A stretch of DNA of 59,154 bases from SKVR01 sp037441525 (GTDB lineage Bacteria > Bacteroidota > Bacteroidia > Bacteroidales > UBA7960), in assembly GCA_037441525.1 (NCBI GenBank), contig JBBISA010000019.1:1-59154 (forward strand), in the 5' to 3' direction. Both the position numbers and the translations under genes were made by a program. Below are positions 21,371-30,448 of the stretch, in pieces; the stretch's first letter is position 1, and the number at the start of each line of letters is the position of its first letter. The notes under the pieces are model-generated. The model had not been told where the DNA came from and did not search any database. It was given only the letters and a program-made list of their open reading frames with translations.

Positions 21371-21379
21371 GATACCCCA

Positions 21380-22487
21380 ATGAAACTCATTAGCACAATA
21401 ACCTGGATAATTGGCATGGCAGCTTTTTCCTGCCAAAACAACCCATAGCAAAATATAGTAACCGATTCGGAATTGATTGAAATAACCAAGGCTCAGTTTG
21501 CCACCGAATCAATGACCCTTGGTGAACCATCAATGAGCAAATTCGAAGATGTTGTTTACTTTACCGGAAAAATTTTTCCCTCAGTCAACGGTCAGGCTTT
21601 TGTTAGTATTCCTGTGCCGGGGATTATAAACAACATAAAATGCAAACCGGGTCAATATATCAGCAAGGGTGGGCCTATGTTCGAAATATCGGGTCCGGAA
21701 ATTATTGAGACTCAAAGAGCACTTGCAGAATCATTTGCCATAAATGAAAGATTAAAAAGCGAATACCTGCGTACCAAGGAACTTTACGAACAAAATATCT
21801 CAACAGAAAAAGAATTTATACAGGCAAAAAGCAGCCATCTGGCCAAAAATGCAAAATATAACGCCCTTAAAATGAAAGTAGAGGATATGGGGCTGGAAGT
21901 TGAAAAGGTTCAATCAGGTATTTTCTCACAATCCTTTGTTGTTCGTTCCCCTATCAGTGGTTACGTTTCGGGCGTGGGTGTTTCCATAGGGCAATATGTT
22001 GATCAACTTACCAATATTGCCGAAGTTATCGATAGGCCAGTCTTACCAGCTCAGGCTTTCATTGTTTGAACAAAATATCAATAGGGTAAAACCCGGCCAG
22101 AAGGTTGTTTTCTATCTGGCGGGCAATAAAGATGTTGTATATGAAGCAGTAATAACATCGGTTGGACAATCCATTCAACAAGATACACATACGATTGAGT
22201 GTTATGCCCAGATAAAGAATTCCAAAGATATGATAAACCAACAGTTTGCCGAAGGGAATATAATTGTTTCATCAAATGATGCCAATTCAGTGCCTGAAGC
22301 TGCCATAATCCGCTCTGAAAACAATGACTTTCTGCTGGAGCTTAATAATGAAACCAATGATAGTAACTACTTTAAGCCTGTTAAAGTTACAACTGGCAGA
22401 ACATACAACAATTTTACAGAATTGGTTGGTGATTTACCTGGTAACAAAATACTTACCCATGGCTCCTACAATATTCAGATAGAATAG
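21380..22487 (+). pseudogene. CusB-type membrane-fusion lipoprotein, decayed
   Basis: This is the periplasmic adaptor of the same efflux system. It starts at the ATG at 21380, 9 bases after the CusA-TolC stop, with a lipoprotein signal ending in AAFSC. A TAG follows at 21446. The rest shows adaptor features: VSIPVPGIINNIKCKPGQYISKG (barrel-sandwich hybrid half), a helical hairpin region, SPISGYVSGVGVSIGQYV (second half), then after a +1 shift near 22034 the beta-barrel part LFEQNINRVKPGQKVVFYLAG and the tail ending YNIQIE. One nonsense and one frameshift lesion make it inactive. Confidence 0.85.
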
Positions 22488-22568
22488 CTAATGTTTTATT
22501 ATAATAATCATGAGCGATGGCTCGTGCTACTGATCCCTTCAATTACTGATAGGGCTTATCCGGATTAA

Positions 22569-22865
22569 TCAATACAGCGTCCTGCTTAATATCTCTTCCT
22601 GCACAGAACGGGGCAGATCGATAAACCTTGCGCTGAACCCTCCTACCCTAACGATCAGGTTGCCGAATTTTTCGGGCTCCTTCATTGCATTTTCCAGATC
22701 GCTCCGGTTCAGGCAGTTAATCATCAATTGGGCTCCCCCTTTTTCGAAATAGGTTTGCATAAGAGCCTTTGTCTGGGGGCGATAGGTGGTAAGCAGTTCG
22801 CGCGACAACTTCAGGTTTTGCACTGCACCGGCATGAATAGAATTATCAGATACAAAGATGTATTT
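22569..22865 (-). pseudogene. C-terminal remnant of a glycyl radical enzyme
   Basis: About 98 codons of a pyruvate-formate-lyase-like glycyl radical enzyme remain. The visible part reads SDNSIHAGAVQNLKL, then YFEKGGAQLMINCLN, and the radical loop VRVGGFSARF followed by VQEEIL at the C-terminus. An in-frame TGA at 22866 and loss of the other 650-700 residues show that this is a remnant. No activating enzyme is present. It lies just downstream of deoC on the same strand. Confidence 0.75.
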
Positions 22866-22925
22866 TCACACTCACAACAATCAGAAAGGAGTTCGGAGAC
22901 CGCCTCGTTAATCGGTAAAAAGCAA

Positions 22926-23645
22926 TCAATTACCTGTGTCAAAGCGTTTCCTTGCTTCTTCTATCATTACTGCGGTTGCGGTAGCACCACTGCGCGAACA
23001 ACCTGCCTTTTGCACTGCCAGCAACTCATCGAGGGTGCGAACACCCCCCGAAGCCTTTACTTTAACAGCCGGGCCAACACTTTTTTTCATCAGTTCAAGA
23101 TGGGAAATGGTGGCACCACGATAGAAAAACTTTCCATCATCGCCCTTTACAAAGCCAAAGCCAGTAGATGTTTTCACATAATCGGCACCCACTTTGGTGC
23201 AAATCTGGCACAATTTGATAATGTCTTCATCCTTGTTAACATAATCAGTTTCGAAGATCACCTTCACCACAGCATTGTTTTTATGACAGGCTGCGGTTAC
23301 GGCACCAATTTCCTGCTCAATGTAATCCCAGTCGCCCTGCAATGCCTTGCCGATGTTAATCACCATATCGATTTCAACAGCCCCGTCCTTGCAAGCTGTT
23401 TCGGTTTCAAATACCTTTACGGCGATGGAAGAATTCCCTGCGGGGAACCCAATAACACAGCCCACCAGCACATCACTCCCCTTGAGCAGCTCAACGGCTT
23501 GTTTAACAGCGTAGGGTTTTACACATACCGACGCAACATCGTACTTTTTGGCCACTTCACATTCTCTGCGCAAATCAACGTCTGTCAATGTGGGGTGAAG
23601 GATGGAGTGGTCGATCATTTTCGCGAGTTGTTTTACTTTGTCCAT
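22926..23645 (-). CDS. deoC: Deoxyribose-phosphate aldolase
   Basis: DeoC splits 2-deoxyribose 5-phosphate into acetaldehyde and glyceraldehyde 3-phosphate in deoxyribonucleoside catabolism, in the cytoplasm. The protein is 239 aa. Family blocks are IDHSILHPT, VCVKPY, VIGFPAG, EIDMVINIG and the Schiff-base lysine in VKTSTGFG, with the second active-site lysine in VKVKASGGVRT. It is intact although its neighbours on both sides in the 14-23 kb zone are broken. No deoxynucleoside phosphorylase is seen beside it. Confidence 0.93.
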   Translation of the reverse strand: MDKVKQLAKMIDHSILHPTLTDVDLRRECEVAKKYDVASVCVKPYAVKQAVELLKGSDVLVGCVIGFPAGNSSIAVKVFETETACKDGAVEIDMVINIGKALQGDWDYIEQEIGAVTAACHKNNAVVKVIFETDYVNKDEDIIKLCQICTKVGADYVKTSTGFGFVKGDDGKFFYRGATISHLELMKKSVGPAVKVKASGGVRTLDELLAVQKAGCSRSGATATAVMIEEARKRFDTGN

Positions 23646-23880
23646 CTTGAGATGATTTTAAGAATTAGTATAAATTACCATCAGATTTTTCATTTACAGC
23701 TATTTGTTAAATAAAATAACTGTTTCCAACCGGATAAACTTTAGTTACACAGTATAATTCACTGTAAATGGTTAATCCGGGATTGTTAGTTAAGAATTTT
23801 ACAGAGATATGCAAAACATGAGTACCAATGGATGTTTTCAATAATATGGATTGTTGTAATTAAAGCCTAATCAGGAACTC
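23646..23880. other. Intergenic, A/T-rich
   Basis: A 235-base gap between deoC and the ABC transporter on the minus strand. No gene is seen. It should contain the deoC promoter. Confidence 0.4.
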
Positions 23881-25656
23881 TTATGATGAATACTGCAACT
23901 CACTCAAACTTTTGTAAAGCCCGCCAGCTGATTGCAGAAGTTCTGTGTGGGTGCCCCGTTCAACAATCTGCCCGTTTTCGAGTACCCATATCATATCAGC
24001 TTTCCGGATGGTTGACAGGCGGTGGGCAATTACAATAGATGTGCGCCCTTTCATGAGTTTTTCGAGGGCATCCTGCACCAGTCGCTCGCTTTCAGAGTCG
24101 AGAGATGAGGTAGCTTCGTCGAGAATAAGTATTTTGGGATCCTTAAGCACTGCGCGGGCAATGGCAATGCGCTGGCGCTGCCCACCCGAAAGTTGGGTAC
24201 CCCTTTCGCCCACCAGGGTATCAAGGCCTTTGGGCAACCTGGAAATAAATTCCATAGCATTGGCCTTATGAGCTGCATCAACAACCATTTCTTCACTGGC
24301 ACCGGTTTTTCCGTAGGCTATATTTTCGCGTATGGTGCCACCAAACAGAAAGATATCCTGAGGCACAACAGCCATTTGCCCCCTCAATACCGATATTGGT
24401 ATTTCGCGATTATCAACACCATCAAACAAAATATTGCCCGATGTGGGATCGTACATCCTGAGCAAAAGTGAAACAAAGGTTGATTTTCCGGCTCCGCTAG
24501 GACCTACCAGGGCTACAAGGGTATCGGGTTTTATGTCTGCATTGATATTGCTTAGCACCTGCACTTCAGGCCTGTTTGGATAGCTGAAAACTAAATCTTT
24601 GATCTGAATTGAACCCTGTAGTATCTGGTGTGATGAGTTCAGTGGCATTTCGGTTACAGGCTCAGGGATTTCATTATAAATATCGAGCAGGTCTTCGGTA
24701 GCCCCGATAAACTTCTGCACACGGGCAAAAACATCGGCCATACCACCAATGGTGCCACCAATAAATACCGAATAGATAACGAAAGAGAACAATTCGCCGG
24801 TGGCCAGTTCGCCCTGGGCCAGCAGGGTTGAACCCCTCCAGATTACGGCTACCATGGTTCCGAAAAGGCCCAGAATGATAAAAGAAGAAAACGCCCCACG
24901 TAGTTTTCCGTTTTTAATGCCGGTGCGGGCTATCTCACTGGTTTTAACCCGATACCTTCCCATTTCAAAAAACTCGTTGGTAAAAGCCTTCACACTCTGA
25001 ATACCCTGAAGGGTTTCTTCGACGATGGTATTGGAATCGGCCACCTGGGCCTGTGCCAGTTTGCTGAGCTTACGTATGTATCGTCCAAAAAAAACAACCA
25101 GTACAACCACTACCGGCAGAATTGTTAGCATAAACAGGGTAAGCTTGTACGAAGTGACCATCATAAGGCTTACCCCCCCAATGATTACCACCAGTTGCCT
25201 TATAAACTCAGCAAGAGTACTGGTGAGTGCATCCTGCAAAAGGGTTATATCCGAGGAAATTCTACTGTTTAGCTCCCCCACCCTTCTTAGCTGGAAGAAT
25301 TTCATTGGCAGCTTGATTAGGTGGTTGAAAGTGCTCCGACGCAGGTCGGCCATGGTTTTTTCGGCCACCCGCACAAAGAAGAAAATCCTGAAATAAGAAA
25401 ATGTAGATTGGACAACCAGAACGAGGATTAAGACAAGAGCAATCTGGTTGATTTTTTCGCCTAACATTCCCTGGTTGCCATAATCCACCAGATCGCCAAG
25501 CAATTTTGGAAAAATAAGACTGGCCATACTCGATCCAAGCAGAAAAAAAAGACCCACTGCATACTCCCAACGGTAGGGCTTCATATAATGATACAACCGG
25601 AAAAGCCTTCGCAAACCCGATAGTGTGATTTTTTTCTTTATTTCCGGTTCATTCAT
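23881..25656 (-). CDS. ABC transporter, fused permease/ATPase (ABCB/MsbA-like)
   Basis: This 591-aa half-transporter probably works as a homodimer in the inner membrane, exporting lipids or hydrophobic compounds. Residues 1-320 form a six-helix exporter-type membrane domain. The ATPase has Walker A GPSGAGKST, Q-loop VVPQD, signature LSGGQRQR, Walker B ILILDEATSSLD and H-loop IAHRLST. The layout matches MsbA/BmrA-type proteins. The substrate is not readable from the sequence. It is transcribed alone. Confidence 0.9.
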   Translation of the reverse strand: MNEPEIKKKITLSGLRRLFRLYHYMKPYRWEYAVGLFFLLGSSMASLIFPKLLGDLVDYGNQGMLGEKINQIALVLILVLVVQSTFSYFRIFFFVRVAEKTMADLRRSTFNHLIKLPMKFFQLRRVGELNSRISSDITLLQDALTSTLAEFIRQLVVIIGGVSLMMVTSYKLTLFMLTILPVVVVLVVFFGRYIRKLSKLAQAQVADSNTIVEETLQGIQSVKAFTNEFFEMGRYRVKTSEIARTGIKNGKLRGAFSSFIILGLFGTMVAVIWRGSTLLAQGELATGELFSFVIYSVFIGGTIGGMADVFARVQKFIGATEDLLDIYNEIPEPVTEMPLNSSHQILQGSIQIKDLVFSYPNRPEVQVLSNINADIKPDTLVALVGPSGAGKSTFVSLLLRMYDPTSGNILFDGVDNREIPISVLRGQMAVVPQDIFLFGGTIRENIAYGKTGASEEMVVDAAHKANAMEFISRLPKGLDTLVGERGTQLSGGQRQRIAIARAVLKDPKILILDEATSSLDSESERLVQDALEKLMKGRTSIVIAHRLSTIRKADMIWVLENGQIVERGTHTELLQSAGGLYKSLSELQYSS

Positions 25657-25956
25657 TTGCAGAAAATATTCGTTTTATCGCTGTGCAAAGTAACATCAAA
25701 TGGCGGGGTTATGTTGCGTTGAAAATCATTTTCATGGCAATTTGTACACAAATTCTTGTCTGTAGAGAAAATGCTATAAAAAATAGAATTGTCCGCCCCG
25801 ATGGGTGGGGCAAATTTGCATTTTAATCTTAGCTTCGATGGGGGCGTTTACCCGGTTCACCTGATTTGGTAATTAAAGAATCATATTCGTTTCTAAAGGC
25901 TTTTTTCTTAATTTTAATCCATTAACCCCCATGTTCCAATTCACAACAGTTTGTTT
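25657..25956. promoter_or_regulatory. Divergent intergenic region
   Basis: This 300-base gap separates the ABC transporter (minus) from the T9SS protein (plus) and must hold both promoters. No gene, hairpin or consensus TAnnTTTG box was convincing enough to pin down. Confidence 0.35.
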
Positions 25957-27282
25957 ATGAAAGGGATTCTCCTTATCCTTCCTCTCGCGTACGTTACTTC
26001 AGTCACCGTCATTGCCCAGGATATACTTCCGGGTGCCCGTGATCCCTGGCTGTGGCCCTTTTCACAAACATCCATCTGGAACATGCCCATAGGCAGCGGT
26101 GCGGTTTATGAACCTGCCAATTTAGGAGCCGCAGCTCATGTGGGAGCAGATATCCAGATAATTCTTGAATTGAGAGCCACTGACCCTGAGCGTAGGGCAC
26201 TGGGTTCTTCCGCATGGGGGCCTGGAAGGTGCGACAGTGTTAACGATCTGAGCTTCAAACTGCGGGTACCTGACAACTGGATTGTGCCCGATGCCGGAAG
26301 CAGCCCTTACGGATTAACCCCCAACAGCAATTTTGCATTCAGGCTGCCCAATTCAGATATGGTTTTTGAAGGGCCAAAGGTTGCCCGTTGCCAGGCAGGG
26401 GGACCGGTTTTTTTCCCCGATTGGATGGTATGGCCCAACAACCGGAAACAGCAAAACATAAAAGGTGATGGTTTGAAAGGTGGCGGACAGGGGGCTTCGG
26501 GAATGTCGGCGCTGGGAGGCACCATCCGACTTGGCGCCTGGACCAGCGCCGAACCTATTCGCCATGCCATTAAAATAAATCCCTGGGCGGCAAAATACTG
26601 CTATTATTCATCGCAAATACCCGGCTATAAATGGCCGGCCATAAGTGCCGACAATTATGCGGCTGCTGAATACAAAGGCACCAACACCAAGGTTGTAATG
26701 GGGGGTTTATTTGCCATTCCACCCGGTGTAACCGAAGAATCACTCACCCTGACCACCATCCCTGGCAAAAAGCTCTTCTTCACTTTGCAGAATTATGGCG
26801 TTTATTTCACCGAAGATGCGGCCTGGGACACCTGGGATATTATTGTGGAACGCGATGCAGAACTGGAATTTCAGAGTGCTTTTGGATTTTCAATGAGTAG
26901 CAACACATGGAAAAACGAGTTGAATAAACTTATGCAAGCCCTTCATGTGATAACCAACAACACCCCTGCAACCATTGGTGGTGGCGGAACGCCACTGCAA
27001 CCCCTGGCTCCGGTTTTCGGAAACCCGACTACCAATATCATAAATGAGCAGGGCACTTTGCAAAACAGAATAAATGTGTTTCCCAACCCGGTAACAAACA
27101 ATATCATCCATTTCAGCAGGATGGTGGATGTTGAAATTTTTAACCTTCAGGGAATCCTTCACAAGAGAAAAGCATCAACAGATAATCTGGAAATAAACGA
27201 ACTAGCTGCAGGAATATATATTCTTAAGATAGAAGGAACGGGAGTTCCCTGGCAAAGTAGACTAATTGTAAAAGAGAAATAA
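25957..27282 (+). CDS. Secreted protein of unknown function with T9SS sorting domain
   Basis: The protein is about 441 aa. The ATG at 25957 is preferred over the TTG two codons earlier because it starts a standard signal peptide (MKGILLILPLAYVTSVTVIAQ). The body (about residues 25-335) is a single domain with SIWNMPIGSGAVY near the start and the glycine-rich GGGQGASGMSALGGTIRLG followed by PIRHAIKIN. I recall similar blocks in uncharacterised secreted proteins of other phyla but cannot assign a function. Residues from about 370 form a T9SS C-terminal domain (INVFPNPVTNNIIHF to AAGIYILKIEG). Surface-attached or secreted. Confidence 0.75.
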   Translation: MKGILLILPLAYVTSVTVIAQDILPGARDPWLWPFSQTSIWNMPIGSGAVYEPANLGAAAHVGADIQIILELRATDPERRALGSSAWGPGRCDSVNDLSFKLRVPDNWIVPDAGSSPYGLTPNSNFAFRLPNSDMVFEGPKVARCQAGGPVFFPDWMVWPNNRKQQNIKGDGLKGGGQGASGMSALGGTIRLGAWTSAEPIRHAIKINPWAAKYCYYSSQIPGYKWPAISADNYAAAEYKGTNTKVVMGGLFAIPPGVTEESLTLTTIPGKKLFFTLQNYGVYFTEDAAWDTWDIIVERDAELEFQSAFGFSMSSNTWKNELNKLMQALHVITNNTPATIGGGGTPLQPLAPVFGNPTTNIINEQGTLQNRINVFPNPVTNNIIHFSRMVDVEIFNLQGILHKRKASTDNLEINELAAGIYILKIEGTGVPWQSRLIVKEK

Positions 27283-27336
27283 AACCAATGTCTGCCACGA
27301 AATCAGAAAAACCAAAACTCAGAAAATTTTAGTCCT

Positions 27337-27525
27337 ATGACCAAAGAAACCGCCATAAAACTGTTTGAAGAACAGCAAGTGCGCACCATTTGGGATGCCG
27401 CATAAGAGAAATGGTATTTCTCAATTGTGGATGTGATTGAAATACTTACAGAAAGTATCGACCCTAACGCCTATTGGCGAAAGTTAAAACAACGACTTAA
27501 AGCTGAAGGGAATGCAAGACACTGA
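27337..27525 (+). pseudogene. Bro-N/phage antirepressor-like remnant
   Basis: The sequence reads MTKETAIKLFEEQQVRTIWDAA, a TAA, then EKWYFSIVDVIEILTES and AYWRKLKQRLKAEGN, ending at TGA 27523. The block W-Y-F-S-I-V-D-V-I-x-x-L-T-E-S is typical of the BRO N-terminal domain of phage antirepressor-like proteins of about 250-280 aa. The in-frame stop at 27403 and the loss of the C-terminal three quarters mark it as a remnant, and possibly a trace of an old mobile element. Confidence 0.65.
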
Positions 27526-27577
27526 ATTAAGCATTGAATTGGCTTTTACGCAATAACCTAAACAAAATTTACACGAT

Positions 27578-29092
27578 ATGAAGAAAACTATTTTTATCAT
27601 CACATTGGCCGTTTGCTGTTTAACATTAATAAAATGCCATATGAAACAAGAGCCATCCCAAGGAACCTTCAGCAATTCAACGGATGTTGGTGCGGTAAAA
27701 CATACCGGTAAAACCATTTACAATCCCGAAACCGAACAATACACCCTCTCGGGCAGCGGCACCAACATGTGGAACGACAGCGATGAGTTTCATTTTGCCT
27801 GGACAAAGGTAAAGGGCGACTTCATTCTCTATTCCATGGTGGAATTCATGGGTGATGGGGTTGATGATCACCGAAAAGCAGGACTGATTATCCGCAAAAC
27901 CCTTGACCCTTCATCGCCCTACGTGAGCGCGGCATACCACGGCGACGGCCTGGTTTCAATGCAATACCGGCTTCAGGAAGGGGGACCTACGGAAGAAATA
28001 CGTAATCCGGAAAGTTTCACCAATATTCTGCAACTAGGAAAAACCGGCAGCAGTGTTTATATGCAGGCATGTCTGCCTGGCGATCCGCTGGCAAAAACAG
28101 GGCAACTTGAACTTGACTGGCTGGATGATGAATTCTACATTGGACTTTTTGTTTGTTCGCATAATGCCGATGTCGTAGAAACCGCTCTTTTTTCCAACAC
28201 AAGGCTTGCCATTCCTGTGGGCGAAGGTTTTGCTCCCTACCGCGATTTTGCCGGGTCAAGAGTGGAAATACTGGATGTGGAAACTGGCCTGCGAAAAGTC
28301 GTTTATGAAACCAACGACAATTTGGAGGCCCCCAATTGGTCGCCCGACGGCAAATACCTGATCCTGAACGGGCGCGGTTTACTCTACCGGGTTTACATCG
28401 ATACCGGCATAAAGGAACAGATAAATACCGACTTTGCCACTTCGCTCAATAACGACCACGGCATTTCGCCCGATGGCACAGAACTGGTCATCAGCCACCA
28501 TGTGGACGACCTGCCCGCCGGACAAAACTCCATTATTTTTACACTGCCCATCGAAGGGGGTACACCGACACGGGTTACAGACAAAGGCCCATCCTACTGG
28601 CACGGCTGGTCGCCCGATGGCAAATACCTGATCTACACCGCTCACCGCAACGGGCAATGGGATATTTACCGTATTCCTGTAGAAGGTGGCGATGAAGTTC
28701 AACTCACCAACAGTCAGGGCCTGGATGATGGTTCTGAGTATTCCTATTGTGGCAACTATATCTGGTTCAACTCCGAGCGTACGGGCAGCATGGAGTTATG
28801 GAGGATAGATGCCGACGGAAGTAACCCGTTACAGATCACCAGTGATGAGTACCAGAACTGGTTTCCACACCCTTCGCCCGACGATAGTAAGATCATTTTC
28901 CTATCGTACCTGCCCGATGTGACACCCGGAGACCATCCCTACTACAAGCACGTAATGCTGCGTATAATGGACACCAAAACCTTCCAACCCCGGGTTATTG
29001 CACACCTGTATGGCGGCCAGGGCACCATCAACGTCCCCTCCTGGTCGCCCGACGGGAAGAAAGTGGCGTTTGTGAGTAATAGTGTTAAATAA
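27578..29092 (+). CDS. TolB-like beta-propeller lipoprotein
   Basis: This is a 504-aa exported lipoprotein (signal ends LTLIKC). Residues about 40-215 form a jelly-roll, DUF1349/LamG-like domain (DEFHFAWTKVKGDF, AGLIIRKTLDPSSPYVSAAYHGDG). Residues about 225-504 are a TolB/PD40 six-bladed propeller with repeated SPDGKYLIL, SPDGTELVI, SPDGKYLIY and SPDGKKVAF strands. Its role is probably ligand or glycan recognition in the envelope; no catalytic motif is visible. It starts an apparent operon with the PQQ-like protein (34-base gap) and the DUF1593 protein (35-base gap). Confidence 0.8.
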   Translation: MKKTIFIITLAVCCLTLIKCHMKQEPSQGTFSNSTDVGAVKHTGKTIYNPETEQYTLSGSGTNMWNDSDEFHFAWTKVKGDFILYSMVEFMGDGVDDHRKAGLIIRKTLDPSSPYVSAAYHGDGLVSMQYRLQEGGPTEEIRNPESFTNILQLGKTGSSVYMQACLPGDPLAKTGQLELDWLDDEFYIGLFVCSHNADVVETALFSNTRLAIPVGEGFAPYRDFAGSRVEILDVETGLRKVVYETNDNLEAPNWSPDGKYLILNGRGLLYRVYIDTGIKEQINTDFATSLNNDHGISPDGTELVISHHVDDLPAGQNSIIFTLPIEGGTPTRVTDKGPSYWHGWSPDGKYLIYTAHRNGQWDIYRIPVEGGDEVQLTNSQGLDDGSEYSYCGNYIWFNSERTGSMELWRIDADGSNPLQITSDEYQNWFPHPSPDDSKIIFLSYLPDVTPGDHPYYKHVMLRIMDTKTFQPRVIAHLYGGQGTINVPSWSPDGKKVAFVSNSVK

Positions 29093-29126
29093 GCCAACCA
29101 TTCAAAAACTATAAAAACCGAAAGCC

Positions 29127-30413
29127 ATGAAGAGATCTTTATCTATTTCCCTGTTTGGGGTACTATTCTGTTTTTTATCATGCGCTGCACAACCTGAAAA
29201 CACAACTTCCCAGTGGACCCACTTCCGCGGCAATAATCTCGATGGTATTGCCATTGCCGAAAACCTTCCTGTAACCTGGGATGAAAGCACCAATATAATC
29301 TGGAAAACGGCTATACCGGAAAAAGGTTGGTCATCGCCGGTGGTTTTAAACAACCAGGTTTGGCTCACAACAGCACATCATCGTGGCGAGGAACTCTATG
29401 CCATTTGCCTTGATTTTACAACAGGTGAAATCATACAAAACCTAAGCCTTTTCCGTCCAAAAAACATTGAGTCCATTCACGACCTGAATTCATACGCCAC
29501 CCCCACTCCTGCCATTGAAGAGGGTTTTGTGTACCTTCATTTTGGCACATACGGAACTGTTTGTCTCGATACAAAAACAGGACAAAAGGTTTGGGAACGC
29601 ACCGATTTGCATTGCACACACGTGCAGGGCCCGGGATCGTCGCCCATTATCCATAATAACATGCTGATACTGCACCTTGAAGGCGATGATGTGCAGTTTA
29701 TAGTTGCCCTTGATAAAAGAACAGGAAAAACCATCTGGCAAACCCACCGCCCGGAGTATCTGATGGAACCCCTGGCCCCCATTGGCCGCAAAGCTTACAT
29801 CACACCCATCGTGATGAATGTTAACGGAAAAAAGTTGCTAATCTCCAATGGATCGGCAGCCTGCATGGCTTACGATGTTTATACCGGCGAAGAAGTATGG
29901 CAGGTAGTGCAGGGCGATGACTCTACCATTTCAATGCCCTTTGAGTGGGATGGGAAAGTATTTTTCTATACCGGATTTTTCACCAAACCCGATGAATCAA
30001 AGGTAGCGGAATTGCTGGCCGTGGACCCTACTGGCAAAGGCGATGTAACCCAAACCCATGTATTGTTGAGATATGAAAGCCCCATCCTGCAACTGCTTAC
30101 CCCTGTGGTGATCGATGGCTTGATATATACCATCGACACCCGCAATGTAATGCGTTGTATCGAAGCTTCTTCCGGCAAAACTATCTGGGAGCAAAGGGTT
30201 CGGGGCAGGTTCAACGCTTCGCCCGTTTATGCTGATGGTAAATTGTACTTTCCATCCACAACAGGAAGCGTTTTTGTGATGGGCGAAGGAAGAGAATTCA
30301 ATCAATTGGCCGAAAACAAACTTGATGGCGAGATATGGGCTTCGCCAGCTGTGGCAGGCAATTCTTTGCTTATCAGGACCAGTAAGTTTCTTTATAAAAT
30401 CGCTACGCCCTAA
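29127..30413 (+). CDS. PQQ-like beta-propeller lipoprotein
   Basis: This is a 428-aa lipoprotein (signal ends FCFLSC) with a BamB/quinoprotein-like propeller. It starts with WTHFRGNNLDGIA, a phrase common to Planctomycetes and Bacteroidota PQQ-repeat proteins, and continues with repeats such as YAICLDFTTGEI, VCLDTKTGQKVWERT, VALDKRTGKTIWQT and AYDVYTGEEVWQV. Repeated G-x-x-x-W strands fit seven or eight blades. No dehydrogenase active-site set was identified, so the role may be binding rather than redox chemistry. It is the middle gene of the 27578-31495 run. Confidence 0.8.
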   Translation: MKRSLSISLFGVLFCFLSCAAQPENTTSQWTHFRGNNLDGIAIAENLPVTWDESTNIIWKTAIPEKGWSSPVVLNNQVWLTTAHHRGEELYAICLDFTTGEIIQNLSLFRPKNIESIHDLNSYATPTPAIEEGFVYLHFGTYGTVCLDTKTGQKVWERTDLHCTHVQGPGSSPIIHNNMLILHLEGDDVQFIVALDKRTGKTIWQTHRPEYLMEPLAPIGRKAYITPIVMNVNGKKLLISNGSAACMAYDVYTGEEVWQVVQGDDSTISMPFEWDGKVFFYTGFFTKPDESKVAELLAVDPTGKGDVTQTHVLLRYESPILQLLTPVVIDGLIYTIDTRNVMRCIEASSGKTIWEQRVRGRFNASPVYADGKLYFPSTTGSVFVMGEGREFNQLAENKLDGEIWASPAVAGNSLLIRTSKFLYKIATP

Positions 30414-30448
30414 AATAAAAACCCAATCAATGTCCAAAAATCCACAGA

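Noticed and set aside
17029..21448. Stop-codon reassignment to explain the many in-frame TAA/TAG codons in the efflux genes
   Set aside because: The stops replace different residues (Lys-, Glu- and Trp-type positions in the family), true frameshifts are also present, and all other genes in the window end normally at TAA, TAG or TGA. Decay is the simpler reading.
22728..23714. Long plus-strand ORF opposite deoC
   Set aside because: It is the antisense shadow of deoC and the glycyl radical remnant, with no recognisable domain.
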